This document shows positions 37,001-48,980 of a DNA stretch of 64,000 bases, one piece after another (the first letter of the stretch is position 1; every line of letters starts with the position of its first letter). The translations under genes and the position numbers were made by a program. The notes below the pieces were generated by a model. That model was not told where the DNA came from. It worked only from the letters and a program-made list of their open reading frames with translations, and made no database searches. Source of the stretch: Myrica gale (lineage: Eukaryota > Streptophyta > Magnoliopsida > Fagales > Myricaceae); NCBI GenBank assembly GCA_963930655.1, contig OZ005620.1, forward strand, positions 2,185,001-2,249,000. Direction: 5' to 3'.

Positions 37001-39062
37001 GGACAAGTAGTTAAATCATAGGGACTGACAGATGGATTAAGCCATTATTTTTCCCTGTAAAATACTTGGCTGCAACAGTGACGGTTAGAAGTGAATTTTG
37101 TATATTTTCTGTTTTCAGGTATTATGCACCTGCATTGGGTTTTTTAATGTTTGCAGTTGGAGTTAATTCCCGAGAAAATGATTTCCTTGAAGCATTCAAG
37201 AGACCAGCAGCTATTTTTGCTGGTTATGTTGGCCAATTTGTGATTAAACCTCTTCTTGGATACTTTTTGGCACAATCTCATTGACACTATTTGGTCTACC
37301 ACCTTCCATAGGTAAGGATCACCCTCTATCTCTGTCTCGCATTATTCCTACTTCTTTATAGGTAGGATTGGTCTCTCTTACCTAAAAAAAACCCGCTGAT
37401 ACCAGGCTAGCATTTTGTTAATTTACGTAATAGGTGCTGGAATTATGTTGGTATCTTGTTTTAGTGGCGCCCAACTCTCAAACTATGCTACTTTTCTCAT
37501 GGACCCTCTCATGGCCACTCTAAGCATTATCATGACATCGCTGTCAACTGCTATTGCAGTGTTTGTCACGACAGTGTTATCACTCTTGCTCATTGGAAAG
37601 AGACTGCCTGTCGATGTGATGTGAAAGGAATGATGTCTAGCATTATGCAGATTGTAGCTGCAGGCTTGCTATTGAATCAGTGATATACTGACTCTGGATA
37701 ACTTGAGAACTCATTGAACTCTTTTAGAGATCCTAAACTGTCCCCTATATTTGTTCCTACAGGTTCTTTCCCCTGATCTGTGATGCTATTCGGCCACTTT
37801 TGCCTCCACTATCAGTCTTTGTAACAGCTCTCTGTGTTGGAGCACCACTTGCCCTTAATATTGAGTCTGTTATGTCTCCTTTCGGTGTGACCATTTTACT
37901 CCTGGTTATTGCATTTCATTTGTCAGCATTTATAGCTGGTTTTGTCTTTTCTGGGCTAGTCTTTCATAAGGCAACTGATACGTAAGCGCTGCAAAGAACG
38001 CTATCCTATGAGACAGGTCCCGCCCTTTACACAATTACAGCAATGAATTCCTGGCTACATATTGCTCTTGCTAACGGATGCTTTTCTTTTGCAGGAATGC
38101 AAAGCAGTCTTCTTGCCCTTGCACTTGCTAATAGATTCTTCCAATATCCACTTGTGGGTGTGCCTCCAGCAATCTCGGTGAGTCAATACTGTCATTTTTC
38201 ATTTTTATGGCCTCAACGATGTCCAGAGCAAATAATGTCAATCTTCTTACTGCAAGAAGCAGGCTTTTGGTCCCTGACAGGGATATGACTAAATCAACTC
38301 CCCGTGTAGTAACTCCATCTTTGTATAGTTTGATCACGTTAGAGACACGTTCACCCTGGTGGTCCTGTTACTAATGAAGGCAAATATTGTGGTATATAAG
38401 GAGGAAAATGTGTCATGGTGTTAAATGGTTTGGGTGATTGGATATCACTGTTTCTGTCACTAATCTACATCGTGCATAACTTATGTAATGTATGAGTTCC
38501 ACTATTTCTAGCCATGCTATCATCCTGAATTCTTTACTTTACCATACCAAATTCCTAAAAGATACCTGGAAGTAAGAACGAGTATATCAGCATGGATTTC
38601 CAATGTCACCTAAGTAGACCATTAGTCACACTTGTATCAAATTGTACATCACAGTTTGTACCATCTTTCAATCATCTGGGATGTTGCGCGCTCTTGTTTA
38701 TTGTGCTCTCCCCATTGGCGTAGCCTTGGGAGTTACTCACAGCTTCATATTTCCAATTTATTTTTGTTGGCTAAGTTTGGCCCACAATGTCGGAATGAGT
38801 TTATAGGCAACGTAAAATCATAGATATAGCAAGTGATATGAAAGTCATGCAGAAGATTTACTCTATTCGGCCAAAATATATTCTCTCCAGCAATTTTTAA
38901 TTTTATTTATTGTAACGTTTTCTGGGAATAAGATGTTGTACAGTAGTCGAAGAATTTTGAGGAATATACACTGTTTATCTGTTTTGCAGACCGTAATCTA
39001 GTCTTTGATGGGCTTCTCTCTTGTGATGCTTTGGGCTAAGAGGGAAAAATGAGAGTTCGCTG
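34040..39062 (+). pseudogene. BASS4: BASS4-like plastid sodium/metabolite cotransporter pseudogene, 8 exons
   Basis: Exons by splice signal and family similarity are 34040-34232, 34325-34416, 36343-36473, 37119-37311, 37434-37679, 37763-38016, 38095-38177 and 39000-39062. The set resembles the plant BASS4 carrier of the bile acid:sodium symporter family, an inner-envelope plastid protein: a basic Ser/Arg-rich transit-like N-terminus, then HVVLASTLLALVYPPSFTWF, ALGFLMFAVGVNS, AGIMLVSC.SGAQLSNYATFL and SSLLALALANRFFQ. Lesions are a one-base loss in the T run at 37263-37267 (stop follows at 37282), a 5-bp duplication at 37614-37623 causing a shift in exon 5, a further loss of about four codons there, TAA at 37983-37985 and TAG at 39009-39011. 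Splice sites are mostly kept, so decay is probably not ancient. Residual transcription is possible. Confidence 0.88.
36698..37043. mobile_element. Mutator-like MITE in intron 3 of the BASS4 pseudogene
   Basis: The 346-bp element begins GGCTTAACTAATCCG and ends in the inverse CGGATTAAGCC-like sequence, with inverted repeats extending roughly 50 bp. A perfect 9-bp target duplication ATTATTTTT flanks it (36689-36697 and 37044-37052), the length typical of Mutator-like elements. No coding capacity. Confidence 0.92.
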
Positions 39063-40023
39063 AAACAGAACTACAAAGTGCTTGATATTGCGGTTTTTGC
39101 ATCCACTAGCTTAAAGGTGAATGGGCAGGGCAGATGCCGTCATGGATCACTTGAAGATGGGATCGTCGGATCTGTTCTAGGAAATAGAATAGCTTCATTT
39201 TGTTTGATTTTTACGTCAGAGACGACAGAAAATGCTGTAAAAACCCTGGCAAGATATCATGCTTAAAAAGAGCATATCAAATTGAGCCATCGAACACGCT
39301 TGAGTAACGCCTTGTGCGTATAGAAATAGAAATTAAATTCCGACATTCTCCTTCTCCTTCTTCTGCTTGTTCTCACTCTCTGTTTTGACATCCTTTTGTC
39401 CAAATTCAAGAGAAAGCAACCGGCAGGGGCATGTATGGAAGATTTTTTATGCAGCTTTAATTTTGTTCCAAGGTTGTCATGAAGCGACTTTTTGTTAACA
39501 GGAGTACTCAAACATAATAACCAAATAGAAAGACAAGAAGTGAAGAAGTACCCTGGAGCATATATATTTATTGAAATTTTAGGAAATATTTCTACAAGGT
39601 GAAACTCATTTCTTTGGTCCTCTCAAATAATCTTTGCATTGTTTGTTTGCCCAAAATTTTGGGGTCTAAAAATTCTAACTAAATAAATATATTTCAAAAA
39701 TTTTAACTTTTATCCATGCAATTCAAACTTTTTACAAATTTTAATAAATTTCAACCTTCAAAATATTCTCAAAATTTTAAGAATATTCCCAAAAATGTCT
39801 ATAAACAAACCTACCCAATCTTGTCCTAATTTATATTGTTTTCTTCACTACTAACGTTAACCATAATACTTACCCAACAAAACGTTATCCATAACTTACA
39901 AGACCCTCCGTCTTTTAACCATTTTACCAATCTACCTCCATAACTGTGACGTGTCCCTGCTTCATAGCCGAGTACCGTTAACCATCTTCCTGCTCCAAGA
40001 AATCTTCAAGACCACAGCGAGCT
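39063..40023. other. Intergenic region
   Basis: Between the transporter pseudogene and the Ycf49-like gene no gene is visible. At about 39636-39815 an AT-rich stretch has TTGTTTGTTTG at one side and AAACAAAC at the other, possibly a small MITE, without a clear target duplication. Confidence 0.45.
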
Positions 40024-43000
40024 ATGGCTATCACTACCTTAGTCTACCTTTCAAGTCCTCTCTTACCTCCCAAACCCAGAAAAGTCCTTTCCTTTTCCTC
40101 TCTCAACTCCGAAACATATGAACCATTACAAACCCAAGTTCAGAGGCAGACCCGGAAGTTCGACAATTGTGGTATCTTCCGGAACCCAAAGGGATTGATT
40201 GCTCTATTTGGAGCGGGTTTGACATTGAGTCTAGTGGGACCTGCCTCAGCTGCGGAGCTACCGTTGCTGGGTTCCTCTCTGCAACTAAGTGAGCCTGAAA
40301 ATGCTCTCTCCCTGCCCACCTGGGCTGTACACGTTTCCAGTGTGGTCGAATGGTAAGCGTTTTCTCTCGTATTCCGCGCTCTATTGTTGGTGGGTTGTGA
40401 GAATTTGCAGTCATTTTCATACATCTCTTATGTGTTTTGTTTTCTATCAATTTTGTTGCTAGGAAATGTGGGTGGATTTGAAAGAAAGAAAAGCAAAGAA
40501 TTGAGATTTATGCTTTATATGGTTTCATTCCCAAAAATGAAAAATAGAAAGAAATTAAATTAACTCGGTCAAATAGTTGTATGACATTGTTAGACCGAAT
40601 TGTTCTTTGTTCCTGTGGTTCACATATTGAGTTGTATTGTCTCAGCAGCCAGCCATACTTTGATGATTGTGTAGGGGGTTAAGGGAAATCAAGATCTATC
40701 CTTAAGTTACTTTGTAGTTAGATTCTTAGAAATCTAAAGAAAAAAATGATACTGCAAACTTCTGTACTTTGTCTTCTTTTCCATACTTTTGAGTGAGATT
40801 TACTAACTCATCTAACCCAAGCAGATGTTCATTAATGTTATACTTTCACTTTTAAGGATTACGGCGATGATTTTGGTGTGGAAATATGGTGAAAAATCCG
40901 GTTTTGAGTCTTGGAAAGGACTCTCCTGGGGTATGGTGAGTTACTGTACTATCGTGTAAGATTGTCTAGCTGGATGTTTTAATGTTTTATCATTAACGCT
41001 AAAGCATTCGTCACCTATTGTATGGATACATTTGTCGTTGCTGAAGTTTTACCTTGTGAAATTGAGTTCTATGCAGCATTTATATTGCAAATGTATGCTA
41101 GTTAACCGTTGATGACTTTTGATTTACATGATATGGCGTTGAAAGTTCAGTTGAGTCACATTGACCAAAGGGTGTCAAATAGGTGACTGTTCCTATGTGT
41201 CATTTGCATTTAAAGAACAGGATAATTATTTAGAATGGAGTCAATCACAAGGATATGTACTCTCTACAATAAATTGGGCTAGGGGTTGCATAGAGGATGA
41301 TAACCCACCAAAACCTACAGGAACTTGCTGGCGGATTCAGCAGTTAATCTCTATAGAAGCTGCTGGTTGGTGTGGTTCTGGGATTAAAAACCGACCTCTG
41401 TTAATGGTCCTACTAAAACCACTGGACTACGCCCATGCATGTTTAAAAACCCTGAACTTAGTTCTCCCCTCACATACTAAGACACCTTCCAACTCTTGCC
41501 ACATAATCCCTCATTAGTTTTACCTCCTGTTGGGTGATGAACCATTCTTGTCTGATTCTCTCATGACCTTCTTGGTCTCATCCATCTTCTCACTCTTCAC
41601 TACCAATCACTGCTTCTCTTAGTCCCAGCCCCTCTCAGCCCTGTTCTGTTCATCTCATGTTTGTCTTGTCAATCTCCATTCCCTTCTCAACTTCCCAGTC
41701 TGAAGAATGCAAAGATGCTTTTGATCTTTGAGGTGTGACTCTCTTGTCTAGTCGTTCCAGCTTCTCCTTTGAATGTCCACAAACATGAATGGGGACTGAA
41801 CAGAAAGAGGCCAAATAGGCTGAACTCAAAAAGTTCAAGTTCTAGAAAATCTGAAAATGTGTCAGAGTGGCCAAACTTGAGTCTGAACAGGCTGAATTAT
41901 GGGGTTAGAAAAGCCAAATGGGCCACTCTGCATGATGGACCAAGTGGGCCCAAATACAACACCCTGTCCAATGGGCTGTCAAACCAATGTTCTGATTGAT
42001 AGTAGTTGTGGCGCTGTTATCTTGGGTTATATTTGCAACTGGATTTCTTGTTGGTGGCTGGTTCCTGGCTACCTGTACTGTTAATTTGTGTGTCTGAAGT
42101 TAGTGAACTCCTACTGCCTGTTCAGTGCTGACCCCAAAATTGGACCAACTGCCTAAAGTTATAGTGCTCTACTCAACTGCCATGATCACGATGACACAGT
42201 CAGAACTAAAGCGAGATCAATATCTATGAGAAACAAAGTGGACACAGTTCAATCTATATGCATGTGTAAAGTGTGATAATTGTAGGCAGTGGATGTCCAA
42301 TCCCCTGGTTCTAATAGCAACACATAGGCTTTTGATCTGTGAGAGTTTTTTCTCCATTGAGAGGATATTTTGTTGTTTCTCTCTCTCGTTCTCCAAAGCG
42401 TAAGTGATGTTTTTTGCTTTTATAGATCTATTAGTAATACCTTTGATAATGATCGGTTCAGGTACCCCTGCTTGGTGGAGCATTTTGTGCATGCACATGG
42501 CATTTCTTTTATAACTCTGAATCTCTCGAGGTAGTAAGTGTCATTTTTTTGTTGTAAGAAATTTTTTTTTATTTAGCATGCAGTTCATTTGAGAGGAACA
42601 TTTGTTGATTTCTTTTTCTTTGAACAAATTGTTTAATTGGTTCTATGCGAGTGTAGTTTTTTTGTTGATGATAGAGCAAGTGCTAAACTCAGCATACGGA
42701 TATATCTCTGACACTTATGCGACTGTAAATTACGAGGTTAAAGAGTTTATGTTGATTTGCTCAGCGGGGCCAGCATATAACTTACAACTTTCAACTGTAG
42801 AGAAGCCAACCCTACCTAGGTGGCTCTGTAGTGATCAATCTGACCTGGTTTTATGGCTGCCTCAGTCATTATGGTATGACCAGTCCTACTCCTACCTAAG
42901 TTCTTTATAATGTCTATGAGTTGGGTGAGTGCAAGCTGTTTCAGAAGTTGCTTCCTCTGAATTAAAGCCTAGTGAATGCTTGCCACCAACAGGAAGGAAA

Positions 43001-43364
43001 AATTGTTGTAGTGCTTCTGTGGCATCTGCGTAAGCCAGCTCATTTAGGTTATTCCCATCATACAGTAGGATATGTTCTGTCATTCATTACTCCATTATGT
43101 ATTCAATGACCGTTATTACAAACTCCTGACGAGTTGGATCAATGTGCAGTTCATTTGTGATTTTTTTTTTCCTTTTCATCTTTTAGTTGGTTATGATGAG
43201 AACGAGCTGTGAAATAGTGTAGGTAAAATGACGCAGATGTTCCTCATGAGTTACAGGTATTGGTAGCTCTTCAAGCAGCATTAACAGTTATAGGTAATGC
43301 CACAATGTGCGCTGCTGCATTCCGTATATACAAGTCATCAGAAGAAAGATCCAAGAATCTCTGA
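40024..43364 (+). CDS. Ycf49-like (DUF2499) plastid membrane protein, 4 exons
   Basis: Exons 40024-40352, 40857-40935, 42462-42530 and 43257-43364 join in frame into 194 residues. The first about 75 residues are Ser/Pro/Lys-rich and lead to a hydrophobic stretch ending GPASAAE, typical of a plastid transit peptide with a thylakoid- or membrane-directed part. The mature part carries the DUF2499 pattern LPTWAVHVSSVVEW, WKYGEKSGFESWKGLSWGM, VPLLGGAFCACTWHFFYN and LVALQAALTVIGNATMCAAA. Homologues are cyanobacterial and algal plastid Ycf49 proteins; their biochemical role is not established. The ATG is the first in the frame and begins the transit peptide. All splice borders are GT-AG; the gene looks intact. 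The 1.5-kb second intron holds no gene. Confidence 0.9.
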
Positions 43365-44432
43365 GGGTTCTCTAGATGTGTACTTATGTGGGTGCCTTAT
43401 TCAACCTCTTCCCTGTTTTTCTTGCCCTCCAGTTGGATGGGGTAATATTACAATTCTTGATAAGGCAGCAATCTGGAGAACAGGACCAGTTTATAAGATT
43501 ATTAATAGTAGTTTCGTTTCGTTTCTGCACGTGTTTGTGTGGTGCATGCAGGCGATCTGCAAACAAGGAAGGTTCCTCAAAGATGGCGAAACTGATTATG
43601 ACAAGGCTTACAAAAGAACGATGGATTAAACAGTTCTCCCCATGTTTGGACGGAGTGTCACAGTCTGATGCCAGCGTGCTTTCAGCTGATCTAATTGTTT
43701 GGACCTGTAACTATGATCGTAAAAGTCTCCCTCTTGTGCCTGGTGAGCATTGTCAATCGAGAGGATTGGCTAGAGCCTCTACTTGGATAAACATGTACAG
43801 GTGTAACTGTTTCTTTTCTTAACTATGTAGATATTTTTCTCTCTTTCTAGCGTTAACTATGTAGATTAATTAGTATAGAATTGCTGCATCTTTCGACTTT
43901 GTAAACTTTATCGTACATGCTTCTTCGGTAATCTAATGTGCTTGTGTCACAGTTGTCCTTTTGACTGGTAACCATTCCCCTGTCCACTATGATTACTTTT
44001 TTCCGTGATAAGACTTGTACTTGATCAACCCTAATCACTGAAGTTCCTCGGTGTCAATGATGCTGGTTGCTTAATAGTGTAAATTGCAATCATGGGTTCT
44101 TGATGTAGAACTCGAGGAAAAATAGTGGGGAAAAAAATATGACCACGCCCTGTGGACTCTAACTTGCCATGCACGAGAAGAAAATTTTAGAGGATCGGAG
44201 AAAGTTTCTTTCTACTTTTATGTTGGGAGTATTCTCAAATGCCGTAATTGTTGATTTTCACACGAGTTCATGTAGTTGGGTCACAACGAAGACATCCAAC
44301 ATAACGCATCGATCACGGCCACTACTGCTATGTTTAAGTAGAAATCATTGGCATAACCAAAGCGTTCCAAGCTTTCATCTTTTACCTCATTCCATAATAA
44401 CATACAATCCCAGCACTTCTCTTCGTTTGATA
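43365..44432. other. Intergenic region between Ycf49-like and ZPR genes
   Basis: This spacer contains the 3'UTR of the Ycf49-like gene and the 3'UTR of the convergent ZPR gene. A 148-codon plus-strand frame at 43376-43822 is adjacent to the Ycf49-like stop, has no homology I recognise, and is regarded as chance. Confidence 0.5.
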
Positions 44433-44895
44433 TCACTTTTTGTCAAGAGGAACAAGTGGGGAGGAGACACGATCCAAATTGGGGAATTTCTTCTGAAGCT
44501 CGTACATTAAAGTCAAGTTCTCTTCATGAAGAAGACTAGCTTTTTTCCTCAGCTTCTCATTCTCCTGAATGATACTTCGGTTTTCCAAGTACAGCTTCAG
44601 GTTCTTCAGTTCAATATCCTTCTCTATTTTTTCATCACATCTTCTCCTGCTGATCAAAGACATCCACACGTTAGGTGCATTTGAAATATTGACTGCCACA
44701 ATTGAAAGGACACATCAAAGCTTTTGAAAGAGTGAGGATTTCCGCAGAGGAAAATGGGTATGATATGAGGAGACAGACACACACACACCTGGTTATAAGC
44801 CCGTGAACTTGGACTTTAGATCGCTCCGATCGTTGCTTTCTCGCGGAAGAATGGACTAGACCAGTTGGAACACTCCCAGCGTTGTTGATACACAT
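44433..44895 (-). CDS. LITTLE ZIPPER (ZPR) protein, 2 exons
   Basis: Exon 1 is complement 44789-44895 and exon 2 complement 44433-44649, giving 107 residues; an alternative acceptor three bases later would drop one residue. The core LKNLKLYLENRSIIQENEKL, followed by RKKASLLHEENLTLMYEL, is a leucine zipper of the ZPR type. ZPRs are small plant proteins lacking a DNA-binding domain that form dimers with class III HD-ZIP transcription factors and block them, tuning meristem and leaf polarity. Longer ZPR1/2-type members carry an N-terminal tail like this one (MCINNAGSVPTGLVHSS, then basic residues). The first ATG starts the conserved tail. It lies tail-to-tail with the Ycf49-like gene. Confidence 0.85.
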
Positions 44896-46228
44896 GATTT
44901 TCCTGTAGTTTTATATCTGTCTCCTTACCAAAATCCCGAAGCAGAGGATTCTATAAAATTGAGAGATGAATGGGTTGCGCAAGCTCCTATACATATATAG
45001 ATGGCTTTGCCTTTGTGTATGCATCCATGCATGAGGTTGTCATGTTGGGGGAAGAGAGAGAGAGGGAGGGAGGGAGATTTCTCTCTGGTAATGATGGCAG
45101 GTGGACACACATGATTTTAAAGGGCAGAACCCGATATCAAACGCCCGAGGAAGAAAAAGCCCCCCTTTGAAGATGGAAAGGTCTAGGCTGTATAAGAGGC
45201 AGTAAACGTCCATTAAAACCAAATTTGAGTGCATATGGACTATGGTGAAAATTCAGTTATACAGTTAATTATATGATTATATCAAAGTAGTTGTCACAAT
45301 CACGCAAATAAACTCTTCCTTGTATCTTTTAAACCACGCGCTACTTTACTGCATGAGATCATTATCTGTCACGTTGAAGTATTCATGACAGCTGCTTGAT
45401 CGATATGCTTGTGCTGCTATTTCTGATTGGACCTGGCGATTTGCAGATCTTCATTCTGGTACAAAAAACTAAGGCGCACACTGTCGGCAAGTCGCTCTAT
45501 GTTATCTCAAGCCAAACATGTCATCTACCGAGACTAGCCTATGATATGGCGCACCGGTATGGCATCCAAGTTTAGGTTGGCGTAAATGGATAAGTAGGCT
45601 TTTCCTATTTTCTCAATGGCCCGTCACACCAGCTTATAAGGGACCCATAGAAGTGTGAGCATTGCAAAACTGTAGCAGATTGTCCATCCCTCTCTCTCTC
45701 TCTCTCCTAGAATTTTAAGCTTTGTGTGGCTTGGTGGACCATTAGCAGGGGAGGTTGGCAGCCTCATCCCACCCGGTCCTTACCTTGCTCCACCTTTTAT
45801 TCCTCTCATTATACTTACTTTGAACACAACAATCTAAGAGTCAATGCTATATTGAGGGCCTGGAAACCTCATCCCCTTTAATAATCCCCACATTTGATTA
45901 CGGATGATGATGATGGAGACGTGAATGTGTCACTGAGTAGGCATCTAGGTCTCCATTATTATCGTAGTTCAGGAACAGCTGTTGAGCTTTTCTGGATTTC
46001 CTCTCTTTTTCATTTTCAAAAGCATGGCGAAGAAAGTGTCGAAGGCAAGATTCAAATGTATCTATACTGCCGAAATTTTGTGGGAAATATTTAAGCTCTC
46101 TTGTTTGCATTCTAGAGACTATTTTATCTCATGTTTGTCTGTAAATCACTTTCCTTCATCTGAGAAATCATTGTCTCAGTAGAGTTCAAGACCCTTTTAG
46201 GCTGCAGTAGATATTCTGCAGCATTTAT
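44896..46228. other. Upstream of ZPR gene; no other gene seen
   Basis: The upstream region holds a GA/CT microsatellite at 45053-45080 and another at 45691-45706. Class III HD-ZIP sites were not searched. Remaining sequence is AT-rich with no coding signal. Confidence 0.45.
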
Positions 46229-46244
46229 CCACTAGCTTGAATTC

Positions 46245-47143
46245 TTTTTTTTTTTCCCTAAATAATACCGTGAGGCTATCATTGCATTGAATCCAGAGTA
46301 CAAGATACAATAAAGATCAAGAAACAAAAGATCCAAGCGCGACTAGATTGCAAAAAAGACTAGCGGGATCCAAAAAGATCGATAAACCACAAATGCTCCA
46401 TGCTGGGCAGAGAGAGTGGGTGGTGGGACACGATAGTCGGTAGCTACCAGAACCACATAGGTACTAGCTCTAAAACTAAGAACAAAGGCAACCTAGATAA
46501 ACAAAAACAAGCCCACAAAGAGGGCGGCAAAGCCACCAAGTGGCCGGGAAAGCCCCATCAAGGCAGAAACAACCAAAACAACACAACAGGGAACTAAACA
46601 GCGAGCTGAAACATTGCGGCTGAAAAACCTCGGCGGAAGCTCAATGGTGTGAGAGATTCACACGCGGCCGGAAGGACGTTGGACCAGACCAGAACGGTGC
46701 GAACGGAGCTTCTGATGTTATCCTGGGGAGCGGTGCCATCAAAATCCGCCGAAAACAACCCGAGCAAGCAAAGGATTGCTTGGCTCTTGAGGGAGAGTGG
46801 GGGCGCGTGCGGTGGCCGACCGATGACAGACTGGTGCAGAAAGAATCGGCCGGAAGAGATGAGTCTGATAAGCTAGGGCGTGGCCTCCAAGAGTCAACAC
46901 AAACGCAGAGATCTAACCTCCACTTCTTCTAGAAAAAACAAAGCAAACAATGCAAGCGGGCGGAGAAAAAGGGATAGATCTCGGCCACATGAACTGTGTC
47001 GGAACAGGAGAGGGGACGGGAGGAGCCGAAGCTCCTCCTGCAGCCGAAAAACTGAAGGAAGAGAGAGGTTGTGCGGAAACCCGAAGGGTGTTCTAGAGAG
47101 AAGGCAGAGCCTCTCTCTCTAGAACATATTCAATGATGAGGTT
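46245..47143 (-). mobile_element. Retroposed sequence with 16-bp target duplication and poly(A)
   Basis: Read on the minus strand it begins near 47143 and ends in an A run (T run 46245-46255 on plus). It is flanked by CCACTAGCTTGAATTC (46229-46244) and CCACTAGCTCGAATTC (47144-47159), a 16-bp target duplication with one mismatch. The interior is GC-rich; open frames of 60-80 codons on both strands match no family. It could be a truncated LINE, a SINE-like element or a processed gene copy. Confidence 0.75.
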
Positions 47144-47169
47144 CCACTAGCTCGAATTCAAGATGCTTA

Positions 47170-47340
47170 TTTAGAACATGTTCGTTTTCTTTGCATTCTA
47201 AGAATTTTTTGAATCATGAGAGTACATAAACCGAACATGTTTTTTAAAATCACCTAAAATAACTGCAGCATGTATACCAATAAAGTTAACATCACCTAAA
47301 AAATTCTCAAAAAACACACTATCCGAACATCTTCTTAGTA
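47170..47340. mobile_element. MITE-like element with TGTTCGG ends
   Basis: The left end GAACATGTTCGTTTTC and inverse right end GAAGATGTTCGGATAG, with TTAACATCACCTAAAA inside, resemble the elements at 741 and 10357 in reverse orientation. No target duplication was confirmed. Confidence 0.5.
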
Positions 47341-47774
47341 AATATCAATTCATTTTCAGTTACACAGTAGCAATCTTTGGAAACTTTACAAGTAGTAGTT
47401 CCATAAATCCATAACAGATGAAGGAAGTAATTCCCGTCTAAATTAGTTTTGAACCCACGACAAATTGACAAGTCTCCATGTTCATCAATATGACATCTAC
47501 TTCCTCCACAAAACATACATTGGCATACCGTCAAAGTTTTACGTGCGTTCCTTATAGCCGTAGTGCATTCCCTACCTATTCCAAGGTCTGTCCTGAATGA
47601 GGGACGAGACTGGTGCACTGTTTCTTTCGTTGCCAAAAAAACAAAAAAAGCATGAAAAACACACTTCAAACGAAAAGCATGAAAAACACACTTCAAAGCA
47701 AAGTACGAAAAGCTAAAGTCTCTACCCTCGGAACACTTCGTGTACATGGACCTACACCTTATAGTAATATGCAA
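47319..47774 (-). CDS. Uncharacterised Cys-rich open frame, doubtful gene
   Basis: The frame of 151 codons has about 14 Cys in its last two thirds (for example CQCMFCGGSRC and CKVSKDCYC). I recognise no family; it is vaguely like defensin-like peptides, but spacing does not fit and there is no clear signal peptide. A 27-bp tandem duplication (around 47645-47700) sits in its N-terminal part and its stop lies in the neighbouring MITE, so it may be accidental. Not assigned a function. Confidence 0.2.
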   Translation of the reverse strand: MHITIRCRSMYTKCSEGRDFSFSYFALKCVFHAFRLKCVFHAFFVFLATKETVHQSRPSFRTDLGIGRECTTAIRNARKTLTVCQCMFCGGSRCHIDEHGDLSICRGFKTNLDGNYFLHLLWIYGTTTCKVSKDCYCVTENELIFTKKMFG

Positions 47775-48964
47775 ATTCGAAAAATATGATATAAGATGCT
47801 ATTTGAATCTGAACATTACTATAATTGTTCTCAATGGGAAAAAAATGTTCAAAACATACATGCACTCGAAACCTAATGATTTAATTTTGAATGGTAAGAA
47901 GGAGCCATTTCAAGAGGACTAGAACCACTCAAACCATCACTTATATCTTCTTTTACCACTGCTGGGACTACAAACCATGAGGGGTGAGACCGGAGACGTT
48001 ATAGCTGCACTAGTCAACAACGAAATGAAACTCCCCCTTTTCTTCTCCTCCCTCTTCAAGTGTCCTCGAATTGCTCTGTCCAGAATTGCAGAACATGTGT
48101 TTGACATAATATAGCTAACATGCATCCACCATGGTAATGGCTATGCACTACTAATCCCTCTATGCATCCATGTCCCCATCAACCATCTCCAACTGATCAC
48201 TTACGTATCTTCTCCATCCATCCATCCAACTAGCTACGTGCCCTGCACTCAATTACATCTCGTATTGGTGTTCACCTTCATCAATATCCCGCCGTATCCG
48301 AGTCACAGCATCATGGCGGTATTGATTCTGGAAATTGGTAGGTATTTTGGTATTCAACTTGTACATCATTAGTAATTATAGTTTGGGAGATTACGTTACG
48401 CATGCACAATTGGGACATCATATATATATATATATATATGTAGATGACTAAATTTTAAAATAGTCATTTGCTTCCCTTATGTTTTGAAGATGACAAATCG
48501 TCTGTCTTTTGTTTAAGTCATTCGAAAAAAAAAATATAATGACTAAAATGTCCTTCCAAAATAAAAATTAAATAAATTAAATAATAAATTATTAAAATTG
48601 AGTTTTAATATTTTTATTTTAATAATTTTATTTTAATATTTTTAATATTTATAATAATTTTATGTTAAAAATATATTTCCATTATTTTGTATATAATTTA
48701 ACTTTCAAATAAACAGAAAATAACATTTTAGCGATCGGCAAGAGACAGACCCGTGAATCATGATTGCCACAGCATGACTCGCAACACAGTAGAAAGCATA
48801 CACGTAGGGATCTGATACCTTGAAGAAGACAACCAAGGTCCATACTTTGGACTGAGCATTTTTTTTTATCCGTAAGACATTGGCTGCTAGATCCAATTGA
48901 GTTTAGTTAGTGGGAGCCCTTGTCTCGCTGAGCCCAATTGTGGCTTGCCCATGCGTGAGTGAAT
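47775..48964. other. Intergenic region with TA microsatellite
   Basis: The region has no coding signal. A perfect (TA)n run lies at about 48420-48439, and a very AT-rich stretch at 48580-48700. CCATCCATCCAT repeats occur near 48215. Confidence 0.5.
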
Positions 48965-48980
48965 GACTACTGGTGCCATG

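Noticed and set aside
43376..43822. 148-codon plus-strand frame after the Ycf49-like gene
   Set aside because: No homology, starts just after the stop of the real gene; most likely 3'UTR.
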